Shown: positions 23,536-32,594, numbered from the stretch's first letter. The stretch: 34,474 bases of DNA from Flavobacteriales bacterium (GCA_024641785.1 JAHECK010000016.1:1-34474); one strand, 5' to 3'. Notes: a model not told the origin generated them from the letters alone. A program made the numbers and translations.

Positions 23536-25854
23536 TCAATCGTTATAATTAAATGAATAACCTATCTGAAAGTAAAATCTGTAATAAGAATCTTCTGTAT
23601 TTCTACTAACTCCCAATGAAATTGGTCCAATTAAACTCTTATATCGAAGTTCTATGCCATATCCAAATAAGGTGTTCTGATTAAACAACTTATTCCAATC
23701 AATAGTAGATAATTCACTTATGGGAACATATTTATAATAACTAAGTATGTTAAATCCATATTGAATATAAAAGCTTTTAAAAAGTACATTTTGAAAGGAC
23801 AGACCTATTAATCCAAAATTAGAATCATCTATTTCGCTATAATTCAATCCATATACCCTTGTGTCATTTATGTTAATCCGCTGAAACCCTCCTAAACTGT
23901 ATGTGTCTAATAATTTTAAAGTATCCTCATCTGCAATAGTTAATCCGAAAGAAATAGTTGGAATCATCTGGAATTTAGGATTAAAATGAATAAAGCTTTC
24001 ATTGTTTACATATAGTTGAGTAAAAAAATTAGGTTCAATCATATCCACAATTTCATTATATAATTCTTCCAATTCAGGAGTATAAACCGTTTCGCTTAGC
24101 TTAACTGAATATTTGCTTGAAAAAGTGGAGCTGGTTAAAATTTCGGTAGAACTTCCTTGGGTTGGAAAGTTTCTGTCATTCAGGGAATTACGGAAATAAT
24201 TGAATATAATATTATTGTATTGTATCGTTGCCTTTTGCAGATCGCCACCTCCAACTATTAAAAATTTTGATTTTTGAACCAAATTCGAATATTCATAACC
24301 GAAAGAAAAACTCTGTTTCAGTGAATTGGTGGTTAGCGCAAGAAATTTAAATCTATTTAAGTTGTTATTCCCATAATCTATAATTTCTCCATTTTCATAA
24401 AAGGGTATTTCAAGTGATTGATAATCATAAATTGCGTTTACAGCAAAATGCTGGTGTTTACCCATGTATTTCAAATAATCAATTCTAAATTTCGGATTCT
24501 CGGAAATATCGGCCAAAAAGATTGTCCTGGAGCCCCTAAAAATTAAATTCTTTAAGGTAAGATTGACAACGATCCCTGCTGAGAATGCATTATCATAATG
24601 GAAGGATGAAGATAGGGTGGCCGGCATTTTTTCATTCATATCCAGAATAAGTATATATCCATTACTGTCCTTTTCCTTCTCAATATAATAAACCAGTTTA
24701 TTAAAGTTGTTTAACCCAAAGACACTCCTGACACTATTTTCAATATCTTCCTGAGCAACCATATCTCCCGGAACGATATTTAATTTCCCTTGTATCACAT
24801 AATCCGGTGTCAAGGTATTTCCTTCGAGTTTAATTTGGTTAATAATAATAGGTTCAGGCTTGGTTGCAATACCTTTATAGGCGGTATCGCTCAGGTTGTA
24901 TTCTTTGGCCATTTTCAAAAATTCAGGATAGTATTTTTCGCCGGCGCTATCACCTACTTCCAGTATTTCCATATAAGATCCGAAACTGGCTGTACTGTAA
25001 CCGTCCAATTCAGGTGCAATATAAATATCGCATTCTTCGATCTGTCCAGGCAATCTATCTAAGGAGTTGATCATGGCCATTTGCATTAAAATTCCGGGTA
25101 TATTATTGATATCCTTTGCATTATCGAATCCTGATGAGGATACATTTACTCCTATAATTATATCAGCACCCATTTCTTTCACTAATTCGACGGGGAAATT
25201 ATTTAGTATTCCTCCATCAACAAACAAGGTACTATCAACATCAACAGAAGTAAAGGCAGTTGGAATAGCCATACTCGATCGCATGGCTAAAGACAATGGA
25301 CCATCTTTAAAAATATGTGCCTTTCCTGTACTTACGTCTGTTGCCACACAACGAAAAGGAATTGGAAATTCATCAAAATTGTCATATTTGCTCGAAGACC
25401 ATGTATAATCGCTCAATAATTCACTCAACATCTGACCTTCAATTAAACCATTAGGCAACATTATTTTGAAGCCATTTTTTACATCAATCGGAAAGTTGAT
25501 GAGGTAACGATCATAATAAAACTTTTCCTCGTAAGCGATATAGTTTAGTGGAATCTTATTAGATAAAACTTGATCCCAATTAATGGATGTTACAATTTTT
25601 TCTAAGGTGTCGGCTGAATAACCCATGGCATATAAGCCTCCAATCACCGCTCCCATACTAGTTCCTGTAATATAATCAGGACGTATGCCCGCTTTTTCCA
25701 TCGCTTTCAAAACGCCAATATGAGAAATCCCTTTAGCTCCTCCGCCGCTCAATACAACCCCGATTTTGGGCCGCTCAGGTGTTTGTTCAACTTGTGAAAA
25801 TCCAAATTGAAAGAGCAATAGAAAAAAAAGGATTAGGATAGGTGTTGATTTCAT
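23536..25854 (-). CDS. Patatin-like phospholipase with POTRA and Omp85-type barrel
   Basis: The frame also opens at a GTG (25872), but the ATG at 25854 gives a clean signal peptide (MKSTPILILFFLLLFQFGFS), so the protein is 772 aa. Residues ~28-320 form a patatin domain: oxyanion loop LSGGGAKG (about 35-42), nucleophile Ser66 in GTSMG, and Asp213 in VDGGILNNFP. A POTRA-like unit (about 340-400: IIINQIKLEGNTLTPDYVIQG) follows, then a beta-strand-rich C-terminal half ending in an aromatic residue-rich segment (YRFYFQIGYSFNYND) as in outer-membrane barrels. This is the architecture of PlpD-type type Vd autotransporters, but bound to the outer membrane; a lipase working on phospholipids is inferred. 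ung follows after 3 bp. Confidence 0.9.
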   Translation of the reverse strand: MKSTPILILFFLLLFQFGFSQVEQTPERPKIGVVLSGGGAKGISHIGVLKAMEKAGIRPDYITGTSMGAVIGGLYAMGYSADTLEKIVTSINWDQVLSNKIPLNYIAYEEKFYYDRYLINFPIDVKNGFKIMLPNGLIEGQMLSELLSDYTWSSSKYDNFDEFPIPFRCVATDVSTGKAHIFKDGPLSLAMRSSMAIPTAFTSVDVDSTLFVDGGILNNFPVELVKEMGADIIIGVNVSSSGFDNAKDINNIPGILMQMAMINSLDRLPGQIEECDIYIAPELDGYSTASFGSYMEILEVGDSAGEKYYPEFLKMAKEYNLSDTAYKGIATKPEPIIINQIKLEGNTLTPDYVIQGKLNIVPGDMVAQEDIENSVRSVFGLNNFNKLVYYIEKEKDSNGYILILDMNEKMPATLSSSFHYDNAFSAGIVVNLTLKNLIFRGSRTIFLADISENPKFRIDYLKYMGKHQHFAVNAIYDYQSLEIPFYENGEIIDYGNNNLNRFKFLALTTNSLKQSFSFGYEYSNLVQKSKFLIVGGGDLQKATIQYNNIIFNYFRNSLNDRNFPTQGSSTEILTSSTFSSKYSVKLSETVYTPELEELYNEIVDMIEPNFFTQLYVNNESFIHFNPKFQMIPTISFGLTIADEDTLKLLDTYSLGGFQRININDTRVYGLNYSEIDDSNFGLIGLSFQNVLFKSFYIQYGFNILSYYKYVPISELSTIDWNKLFNQNTLFGYGIELRYKSLIGPISLGVSRNTEDSYYRFYFQIGYSFNYND

Positions 25855-25906
25855 AAAAAAATATTGATTCACAAGAAATTTAATAAATTAAAACGGGCTG
25901 AATAAA

Positions 25907-25914
25907 TATATTTG
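25907..25914 (+). promoter_or_regulatory. -7 promoter element of the DUF4494 gene
   Basis: TATATTTG matches TAnnTTTG, ending 15 bp before the start codon. No TTG at the usual -33 spacing. Confidence 0.55.
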
Positions 25915-25929
25915 CTGAAAATTTAAAGA

Positions 25930-26460
25930 ATGAATAAAGCTTGGTACTCTTGCAAAGTAAAATATCAGAAAATTGATCAACACGGAAATCAAGTAAAAGC
26001 AGCTGATACCTATTTAATTGAAGCAATTTCATATTCTGACGCGGAAACCCGTCTTTATGAAATAATGGAACAATTGGTAAGAGTTGAATTTCAAGTAATT
26101 GCCATTTCTAAAGCCAATTTCGAAGATATTATCAATACTGAAGAAGGATACGATTGGTATAAAATTAAAGCTTCTGCTTTAAGTTTTGATGAAGACAGCG
26201 GAAAAGAAAGAAAAATTATATCATTTTACCTTATAAGCGCTTCAAGTATTGGTGAGTCTTTAGAAAAGATAAATGTCTATTTAAATGACTCTATAAATGA
26301 TTATGTGGTTCAAAGCATTGCCATTACTACGATCAATGATGTTTTTCCCTTTGATGAAATAAGTGGAAGTTCAGCAGTTGAATCTTTTCCAAAAGAAGAA
26401 GGTTTGACTAAAATAACTGCAAATACTGATTTTTCTGAGGACGAAGAATTAGAAGATTAA
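25930..26460 (+). CDS. DUF4494-family protein
   Basis: 176 residues. WYSCKVKYQKIDQHGNQVKAADTYLIEAISYSDAETRL and GYDWYKIKASALSFDEDSGKERKIISFYLI match the two halves of the DUF4494 fold, a small alpha/beta protein restricted largely to Bacteroidota. It lacks signal peptide and membrane helices, so it is cytosolic. The last ~35 residues are acidic (FSEDEELED) and probably disordered. Function is unknown. It is preceded by a -7 box and followed by a 182-bp gap, so it seems monocistronic. Confidence 0.9.
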   Translation: MNKAWYSCKVKYQKIDQHGNQVKAADTYLIEAISYSDAETRLYEIMEQLVRVEFQVIAISKANFEDIINTEEGYDWYKIKASALSFDEDSGKERKIISFYLISASSIGESLEKINVYLNDSINDYVVQSIAITTINDVFPFDEISGSSAVESFPKEEGLTKITANTDFSEDEELED

Positions 26461-26642
26461 CATGCATTATTTGTTAAATTCTTTTAAGATAATATTATTA
26501 TATCTGGCTTTTGTCTAAATTATCAAACTATTAAATGACCTTTATTCGCTTATATGAAGTGAAAAGCGAAAACAGATAAAGAAAAAGAAATAGCTTTGAA
26601 TAGTAAACGACAATAAAATTATTCCTGTTTAGTTATTAGAAT

Positions 26643-29024
26643 ATGGCAAAAATTAAAAAAGACACTCCTAAAAACTCAAAAAAGAGTCGTAAAAAATGGG
26701 TTTTACTTTTTTGGTCTGTCATTCTTTTTCCTCCATTGCTTTTGATTTTTATGATCCTTTTAGCAAGCTATTCTAACTTGCCTACATTCGAACAACTCGA
26801 AAATCCAAAGCTGAGTCAGGCAACTGAAGTATATTCTTCAGACCATCAACTCTTAGGAAAATACTATAGCGTTAATCGAAATAATGTTAGTTACGATGAA
26901 ATAAATCCTATGTTGATTAATGCATTGATCTCTACTGAAGATGAAAGGTATTATGATCATTCCGGTATCGATTTCAGATCGATTCCTAGGGTAGTAATAG
27001 GGGTTATAAGCGGAAATTCTAGTGCCGGAGGAGGGAGTACAATAACCCAACAATTAGCTAAACTACTTTTTCATGAACGCTCTACCAATAAAGTAAAAAG
27101 GGTTTTTCAGAAATTTCAAGAGTGGGTTATCTCCGTTAGATTAGAACGGCAATATACTAAAAATGAGATCATTGCAATGTATCTAAACCAATTCGATTTC
27201 ATTCATAATGCCGTTGGAATTAAATCAGCTTCAAATATCTATTTCGATACCAGTCCTGATTCACTAAATATACAAGAAGCTGCTACCTTGGTTGGAATGC
27301 TTAAAAATCCGGCTTTGTTTAATCCTGTTCGCCGCCTTGAGTTAACCGAAGAAAGAAGAAATATCGTCTTATCACAAATGAAAAGAAACGACTTCTTAAG
27401 TCAGGAAGAATACGACTCACTTAAAGTTATTCCCTTACAACTTCATTTCAAACTACAGAGTCACGACGAAGGTCCGGCTCCTTATTTTAGAGAAGAATTA
27501 AAAAAAGAACTTAAACAAATTCTTAGTCAAAAAGACTCTACTAGCGGTCTCTATTTTTATGCTAAGGCGGATGGAACGCCTTATGATATTTATAATGATG
27601 GATTGAAAGTTTATACTACGATCAATTCCAAAATGCAAAACTACGCAGAACGCGCAGTATCTAAATATTTAGGCGAAGTATTACAGGGTCTATTTACAAA
27701 AAATACTTCTAAAAATAAACTCGCCCCCTTTTCGAATGACTTAGATATTAGTTCGGTAAAAAGAATTATTGATAGAGCGATCAAAAGAACAGATCGTTAT
27801 CGATTGATGAAAACGCATTTCGATGGAAAGATTCCGGATGATAGCTTAAAACTCGCATTTAATTCGCCGGTTCCAATGAGGATCTTTTCATGGAAAGGAG
27901 AAATTGATACCCTTATGTCTCCTCTTGATTCTATTTTTTATTATAAGGGTTTTTTACAAGCGGGTCTTGTATCAATTGACCCTCATACAGGATTTGTAAA
28001 AGCCTGGGTTGGAGGGATTGATTATAAACATTTTAAATATGACCATGTTAAACAAGGTAAACGACAGGTGGGTTCTACCTTTAAACCTTTTGTTTATGCA
28101 ACGGCAATTCGAAGTGGTTTTTCTCCTTGCTATGAAATTCCAAAAGTACCTACCACCTTTGAGGCAGGTCGATTTGGCTTAACAGAGGATTATACACCAA
28201 CAGATCCTGATGGACGATATGGATACATGGTAAGTTTAAAATATGGACTCGCAAATTCGATAAATACAGTAACCGCATGGGTGATGTATCAATTTGGTCC
28301 TGAAGCTGTGGTAAAACTTGCCCACAATATGGGTATTAAAAGCAGATTAGACGCTGTTCCTTCTTTAAGTTATGGTGTTACTGATTTATCTTTAATGGAG
28401 CTTACAGGCGCCTTAGGAACCTTAGCAAATAAAGGGGTGCATATCGAACCGATCATTATTTCGAGAATAGAAGATAAAAACGGGAATGTGATCTTTTCTG
28501 CCAGACCTGAAATGAATGAGGCGATGGATGAACAAACTGCATATGTTATGATCTCTTTAATGCAGGGAACCATTGATGGTGTATACAATTCTTATGCAGA
28601 TGCTCATCCTGACATGGGAGCAAGAACCGGAACAGCCATGAGGTTAAGAATGGATTTACCAAGTCGTGACTATGATGGAATACCCAGAGAATATGCTATC
28701 GCTTGTAAAACAGGTACTACCCAAAATCAAAGTGATGGTTGGTTTATTGGTATTACGCCTGATTTAATAAGCGGGGTTTGGGTTGGAGCTGATGACCGGT
28801 CGGTTCGTTTCAATTCTCTTGATCTTGGATCAGGTACCAACACCGCTCTTCCAATATGGGGTTATTATATGAAGGATGTTTATGCAGATTCAACAATTCA
28901 TATAGAAAAAGAACGGTTTGAGCCTCCTGAAAACGGTTTGAACATTGAAATTGACTGTGAAACCTACTCACAGAAAAACAAACAAAACGAAAGTGATAAT
29001 GGTGATTTAGATTTTGGTAATTAA
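26643..29024 (+). CDS. Class A penicillin-binding protein (PBP1A-like)
   Basis: 793 residues; a bifunctional enzyme that polymerises and cross-links peptidoglycan. After a short basic cytosolic tail there is one membrane helix (about 20-43). The GT51 transglycosylase has TEDERYYDHSGID (Glu99) and GGGSTITQQLAK (129-140). The transpeptidase carries the SxxK nucleophile Ser478 (GSTFKPF), the SxN motif at 539-541 (NSINTV) and KTGT at 689-692 (CKTGTTQNQSDGWFIG). The tail after ~745 is short and acidic. The gene stands alone between two gaps of 182 and 174 bp in which I find no other genes. Confidence 0.97.
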   Translation: MAKIKKDTPKNSKKSRKKWVLLFWSVILFPPLLLIFMILLASYSNLPTFEQLENPKLSQATEVYSSDHQLLGKYYSVNRNNVSYDEINPMLINALISTEDERYYDHSGIDFRSIPRVVIGVISGNSSAGGGSTITQQLAKLLFHERSTNKVKRVFQKFQEWVISVRLERQYTKNEIIAMYLNQFDFIHNAVGIKSASNIYFDTSPDSLNIQEAATLVGMLKNPALFNPVRRLELTEERRNIVLSQMKRNDFLSQEEYDSLKVIPLQLHFKLQSHDEGPAPYFREELKKELKQILSQKDSTSGLYFYAKADGTPYDIYNDGLKVYTTINSKMQNYAERAVSKYLGEVLQGLFTKNTSKNKLAPFSNDLDISSVKRIIDRAIKRTDRYRLMKTHFDGKIPDDSLKLAFNSPVPMRIFSWKGEIDTLMSPLDSIFYYKGFLQAGLVSIDPHTGFVKAWVGGIDYKHFKYDHVKQGKRQVGSTFKPFVYATAIRSGFSPCYEIPKVPTTFEAGRFGLTEDYTPTDPDGRYGYMVSLKYGLANSINTVTAWVMYQFGPEAVVKLAHNMGIKSRLDAVPSLSYGVTDLSLMELTGALGTLANKGVHIEPIIISRIEDKNGNVIFSARPEMNEAMDEQTAYVMISLMQGTIDGVYNSYADAHPDMGARTGTAMRLRMDLPSRDYDGIPREYAIACKTGTTQNQSDGWFIGITPDLISGVWVGADDRSVRFNSLDLGSGTNTALPIWGYYMKDVYADSTIHIEKERFEPPENGLNIEIDCETYSQKNKQNESDNGDLDFGN

Positions 29025-29198
29025 TCAAAATATTATTTTGGATGTGAAAATACCAAAGAGGCTCCAAGGCACTATGTTACATTAAGCGTTTTTACTTCCT
29101 AAGCCTTTTATTATAGTAAGTGTGGGATTTGAAAATGACACCTAATGAAACACTTCGTGAGTTTTATTTATGCATTCATGCCTTATACATTGCTTCTC

Positions 29199-30026
29199 CT
29201 ACTCATGCATTGTTAAAAGTGGAATATCAGTATGTAATGCTAATTCAGCCGAAATACTTTTCTTGAAAATCTTATCAAAGAAACCATGTTTACGAGTGAT
29301 CATAGCTACCATATCTATGCTATTATGACGAATAAAGTCAAAAACACCATCCTCGATCATATAGTTTTCAATGAAAACGAAATCAATATTTACTCCTTCT
29401 AATTGCTTTTGATACCACTGTTGCATTTCTTTTACAGAAGCCATAAATTCTCCTATCTCACCATCAGTATGAACATTAATTAAGCTGAGTTTTGAGTTAT
29501 TATGAAGTGCTATTTCACGTAAAATTTTAAGCGTGTTATTACTCGCTGGTCTTAAATAATCAATAGCAAAAGCAATATTTTTTATTGATTTATAATGCGC
29601 TTTTGACGGAATAACCAATAAACTTACTTTACAACGCTTAATAGCGCTTACCGTATTGGTACCAAATAATTTACTTGCCAAATCACTTTCGCCCTTGGTC
29701 CCCATTATAACCAAATTGGCTTTGTATTGTTCTGTTAGGGTTTTTAATACTTCATTTAAATCACCCAATAGTGCGATATATTCAATACCTATTCCTTCAG
29801 AACTTAAATTCTTAATAATTCTATTTTCGAGTTTTCTAAGCTCAACTTTAGCATTCTTCTCAAGCTCAGCAGAAATATCAATCATTACACTAATACCCTG
29901 TGCAGGCAATTCAAATGCGTGACAAATAATCAGTCTTCCGCCAAAATCTTTTGCGAAGTTAATTGCATATTCTATTGCTTTAAAGGCACCATCAGAAAAA
30001 TCAGTGGGTACTATTATGGTTTTCAT
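29199..30026 (-). CDS. Tandem-domain universal stress protein
   Basis: 275 residues made of two UspA folds. The first (about 1-143) starts MKTIIVPTDFSDGAFKAIEYA and carries the ATP-binding loop MGTKGESDLASKLFGTNT, which fits G-x2-G-x9-G-(S/T). The second (about 148-275) keeps the fold pattern (IKNIAFAIDYLRPASNNTLKIL) but its loop is degraded (ITRKHGFFDKIFKKSIS), so only the first is likely to bind ATP. In Bacteroidota such proteins often sit beside Crp/Fnr regulators. It starts 64 bp after the hypothetical gene at 30091 and has no evident promoter of its own, so it is probably the last gene of a three-gene transcript from 31661. Confidence 0.9.
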   Translation of the reverse strand: MKTIIVPTDFSDGAFKAIEYAINFAKDFGGRLIICHAFELPAQGISVMIDISAELEKNAKVELRKLENRIIKNLSSEGIGIEYIALLGDLNEVLKTLTEQYKANLVIMGTKGESDLASKLFGTNTVSAIKRCKVSLLVIPSKAHYKSIKNIAFAIDYLRPASNNTLKILREIALHNNSKLSLINVHTDGEIGEFMASVKEMQQWYQKQLEGVNIDFVFIENYMIEDGVFDFIRHNSIDMVAMITRKHGFFDKIFKKSISAELALHTDIPLLTMHE

Positions 30027-30090
30027 TTAATTTAATTTATCAAATTCTAAAGCTAATATACAATTTAGAGGTTAATAATTAAGTGCATTA

Positions 30091-30804
30091 TTAATAGTTG
30101 TAACCTATAAATAAAGAGGTGTTTTCATTCTCAAAAATCTCTTTAGGAAATGAACCTTCATCAGAATTTAATATTAGATCCAAATTCATTACACTTAGTG
30201 TTTTTTCATCAAACTCAAGATAGCTTTTTAGCATTTCAAAATTCCAACTTTGGTCCTTATAAATTCCCAAATTCCGATTATATCTTTTTAAATATTTGAC
30301 GACGATCTGTTCGTATGTTTTCGGTAACCCTTCACCATCATCTATTACCAGTAATGTGATCTTCACTTTTTTACATATCTGTTCAAATAAACCACAGAAT
30401 TGCTTTATCGATATAACTGAATCCGGATTACTTGAAATAATAAAAAGTAAATGATTGATCTTTTGAGCATGCTCCGGAAAAATAACTATAGGACAATGTA
30501 TCTCCTTTAATCGCTGTGGAAATAGACTGTTTTTAAATATGCTTTTTGAAACAGCAACAGCGTCAGCTAAATAACTTTCTCTAAATAGATTGTCCGGGCC
30601 TGCTTCAACCACCATAGAAGAACTCACATCACTTTCTAATTCATTACTTAACTTAACTTCATTTTGTCTATTCGGAGGATCAAAACAATATCTGATGTTT
30701 TTTAATTCAATACTATTGTCACTAAAGAGCCTTTTTAAAAGTCCGTTATCATTTTGATAATCAGGATTGATTTCAGAAAACCAAAGGACATTTTTCTTAA
30801 TCAT
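30091..30804 (-). CDS. Hypothetical protein, perhaps a degenerate universal stress protein
   Basis: 237 residues. I do not recognise a family. It starts MIKKNVLWFSEINPDYQNDNGLLKRLF, resembling the first strand and helix of UspA but without the VPTDFS motif. The middle (KINHLLFIISSNPDSVISIKQF) resembles the start of a second Usp fold, and the ATP loop is absent. No signal peptide or membrane helix is visible. Its ATG overlaps the TGA of the upstream Usp gene (ATGA, 4 bp), a strong sign of translational coupling. Best guess: a Usp paralogue that lost nucleotide binding and may pair with a neighbouring Usp. Confidence 0.7.
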   Translation of the reverse strand: MIKKNVLWFSEINPDYQNDNGLLKRLFSDNSIELKNIRYCFDPPNRQNEVKLSNELESDVSSSMVVEAGPDNLFRESYLADAVAVSKSIFKNSLFPQRLKEIHCPIVIFPEHAQKINHLLFIISSNPDSVISIKQFCGLFEQICKKVKITLLVIDDGEGLPKTYEQIVVKYLKRYNRNLGIYKDQSWNFEMLKSYLEFDEKTLSVMNLDLILNSDEGSFPKEIFENENTSLFIGYNY

Positions 30805-31661
30805 ATTTCAGGAAATAATACTTTGTCGTTTTTATTCGTCTCCTTTAGTTTAAAACTCAAAACAGGAGTAATGGCATGGTTAACTACATCTTCCGCTAAG
30901 GATCCATTAATAAGATGTTCAATTCCCTTACGCCCATGTGTCGCAATTACAATAGCATCAGCTTCTATCTCCTTAGCAAAATTTAGTATTCCGGCTTCTA
31001 TATTATTGTCATTATAAATGTGAATTGAAAAATCTTTAAGTTTGAATTTAGAAGCAAATTCATTCATTATTTTCCGGCTATAGTGACTGGTCTCAAAATT
31101 TCCAGGCGTAACCACTTTTAATAAATTATAATGTGGTTTAAATACACCTAAAAAAGTATCCATTTGTTCAAATACACCCTCAAGTTCTTTATAAAAATTA
31201 GAAGCGAGTACAATGTTTTTTAAATTAAAAGATCCTTGATCTTCTTTTAAACTCAATATTGGAACTTTCGATTTTCTTACTACTTTTTCAGTATTTGATC
31301 CAATAAAAAGCTCCTTTAAGCCCTCAGAACCCTGACTACCCATTACAATGAGGTCTATATCCTTGAACTTTCTTTGATCCATTATTTCGGTCAAAGGTAT
31401 ATCGGCTAAGATGTGTGACTTTAATTCTACATTCCCTAATTTCATGCTAGAAACCATATCTTCCATGGTTTTTTGAGCTTTTTGAAGCATGGTTTTATTC
31501 TTCTTATGGTCGATGTTTAAATCAACAAAACCAATGACCGGACGGTCATAAACATGAACTAACTCAATTTTTGCTTTGGTTTTTTTTGCGATCTTAATTG
31601 CCGCATTTAAAGCGTTTATTGAACATTCAGAAAAATCTGTAGGGACTAAAATTTTTTTCAT
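30801..31661 (-). CDS. Tandem-domain universal stress protein
   Basis: 286 residues with two UspA folds. The first (about 1-140) begins MKKILVPTDFSECSINALNAA and has the loop MGSQGSEGLKELFIGSNT (G-x2-G-x9-GS). The second (about 146-275) has IVIATHGRKGIEHLINGSLAEDV, nearly intact with Ala in place of the first Gly. Both could bind ATP. It is the first gene of the likely operon running to 29199. Two FNR-like palindromes and a -7-like box lie within 90 bp upstream, so expression is probably controlled by the adjacent Crp/Fnr protein. Confidence 0.92.
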   Translation of the reverse strand: MKKILVPTDFSECSINALNAAIKIAKKTKAKIELVHVYDRPVIGFVDLNIDHKKNKTMLQKAQKTMEDMVSSMKLGNVELKSHILADIPLTEIMDQRKFKDIDLIVMGSQGSEGLKELFIGSNTEKVVRKSKVPILSLKEDQGSFNLKNIVLASNFYKELEGVFEQMDTFLGVFKPHYNLLKVVTPGNFETSHYSRKIMNEFASKFKLKDFSIHIYNDNNIEAGILNFAKEIEADAIVIATHGRKGIEHLINGSLAEDVVNHAITPVLSFKLKETNKNDKVLFPEI

Positions 31662-31704
31662 ATCGCCACTTCTTACAATTAATAAAGTAAAGCTATTTCA
31701 ATAG

Positions 31705-31712
31705 CAAATTCA
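31705..31712 (-). promoter_or_regulatory. -7-like element of the universal stress operon
   Basis: On the minus strand TGAATTTG, one mismatch to TAnnTTTG, 43 bp before the start codon. Its 3' G is 36.5 bp from the centre of the FNR-like site at 31735-31748. No -33 TTG is present, as expected for an activator-dependent promoter. Confidence 0.5.
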
Positions 31713-31726
31713 ATGACGATTATCAA
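31713..31726. promoter_or_regulatory. FNR-like palindrome, proximal site of the usp promoter
   Basis: ATGACGATTATCAA reads TGAC-N4-ATCAA, two mismatches to the FNR consensus TTGAT-N4-ATCAA. It abuts the -7-like box, a position where a bound regulator would more likely repress. Confidence 0.45.
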
Positions 31727-31734
31727 GCTATTCA

Positions 31735-31748
31735 CTGACAATCATCAA
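31735..31748. promoter_or_regulatory. FNR-like palindrome, distal site of the usp promoter
   Basis: CTGACAATCATCAA has the same TGAC-N4-ATCAA core as the proximal site, 22 bp (about two helix turns) away centre to centre. Its centre is 36.5 bp from the -7-like box end, the class II activator position (about -41.5). Confidence 0.55.
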
Positions 31749-31789
31749 ACAATTAATAACTAATGCAATAAGATATGAAAAATATTATT

Positions 31790-32500
31790 CTAAGATAAAT
31801 TAGCAATGTGGATCAGTTCACTCTCATCTTCTATGATGATTTTTCTTCCTTTTGTAGAAATAATATTGTCTTCTTTGAAATCATGAAGCAGTCGAATTAA
31901 AGTCTCGGTTGCAGTACCTACAATATTCGCTAGATCTTCACGGGTAAGATTTATTACTGTTTTATTGCTTTCATCATGATCCTTACCATAAGTTTCCCTT
32001 AGCATGATAAAAGTAATTGCCAATCGTTCCCTTACTGTCTTTTGAGCCAAATTTGTAACGTTTTGAGTCATTATACCTAACTCATGGCAAGCGTGTTTAA
32101 ACAATTTAGCATACAACTCTTGATTGCTAGAAAGCATCTGTAAAAAATCATGTTTCGGCACAAAACAAACATGACACTCTTCTAAAGTTTCAGCAGAAAC
32201 CGGGTAAAGTTCTTCACTGATCATAGCTCGATACCCTAATAACTCTCCTTCTTTTGCGATCTGTATAATTTGTTCCTTCCCTTCATTCCCCAGCTTATAG
32301 AGCTTTATCTTTCCTTTATTTACGCAATAAACACCTAATGGCCTTGTACCTTCGTGAAATAAAATCTGCCCCTTTCTGTGGATATTAGATGACTTATGAC
32401 CGTTTATAGCACTAATAGAGTGTGAACATAAACCACCAAATGCAGAGTCGTTCCTTATAGAACATTCCTGACAATCTAACTCAATCCTGTTTCGTAACAT
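31790..32500 (-). CDS. Crp/Fnr-family regulator with FNR-like cysteines
   Basis: I start at the ATG at 32500 (236 aa); a TTG at 32509 lies inside a promoter-like box and would add three residues. A cNMP-binding-type beta-roll (about 40-125) is followed by a long dimer helix and a Crp-type HTH (about 160-225). Cysteines match E. coli FNR: CQECSI (Cys10, Cys13) parallels CQDCSI; Cys25 in GGLC follows after a 6-residue-longer gap; and Cys112 in HVCFVP lines up with Cys122 in MVCEIP. The recognition helix TETLIRLL keeps the Glu and Arg of FNR's VETISRLL. This supports an oxygen- or NO-sensing [4Fe-4S] regulator, though cluster binding is inferred. It lies between the usp genes and the copper-uptake genes, both of which have matching palindromes. 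Confidence 0.88.
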   Translation of the reverse strand: MLRNRIELDCQECSIRNDSAFGGLCSHSISAINGHKSSNIHRKGQILFHEGTRPLGVYCVNKGKIKLYKLGNEGKEQIIQIAKEGELLGYRAMISEELYPVSAETLEECHVCFVPKHDFLQMLSSNQELYAKLFKHACHELGIMTQNVTNLAQKTVRERLAITFIMLRETYGKDHDESNKTVINLTREDLANIVGTATETLIRLLHDFKEDNIISTKGRKIIIEDESELIHIANLS

Positions 32501-32506
32501 ATTGGC

Positions 32507-32514
32507 CAAATATA
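32507..32514 (-). promoter_or_regulatory. -7 promoter element of the Crp/Fnr gene
   Basis: Minus-strand TATATTTG matches TAnnTTTG and ends 7 bp before the ATG at 32500, implying a very short or absent leader. Confidence 0.45.
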
Positions 32515-32580
32515 CTACTTATTGAAAAAGTAATAAAATCTTTCATAAATAATAATAGTGTATTTAAATATTGTAATTGA

Positions 32581-32594
32581 TTGACTATCATCAA
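32581..32594. promoter_or_regulatory. FNR-like palindrome between the Crp/Fnr gene and the copper genes
   Basis: TTGACTATCATCAA has a single mismatch to TTGAT-N4-ATCAA, the best match in the window. It lies about 80 bp before the regulator's own start codon, a plausible autoregulatory site. Confidence 0.55.

Noticed and set aside
25067-25408. 113-codon frame antisense to the patatin gene
   Set aside because: Lies wholly inside a gene with clear patatin motifs; no support of its own.
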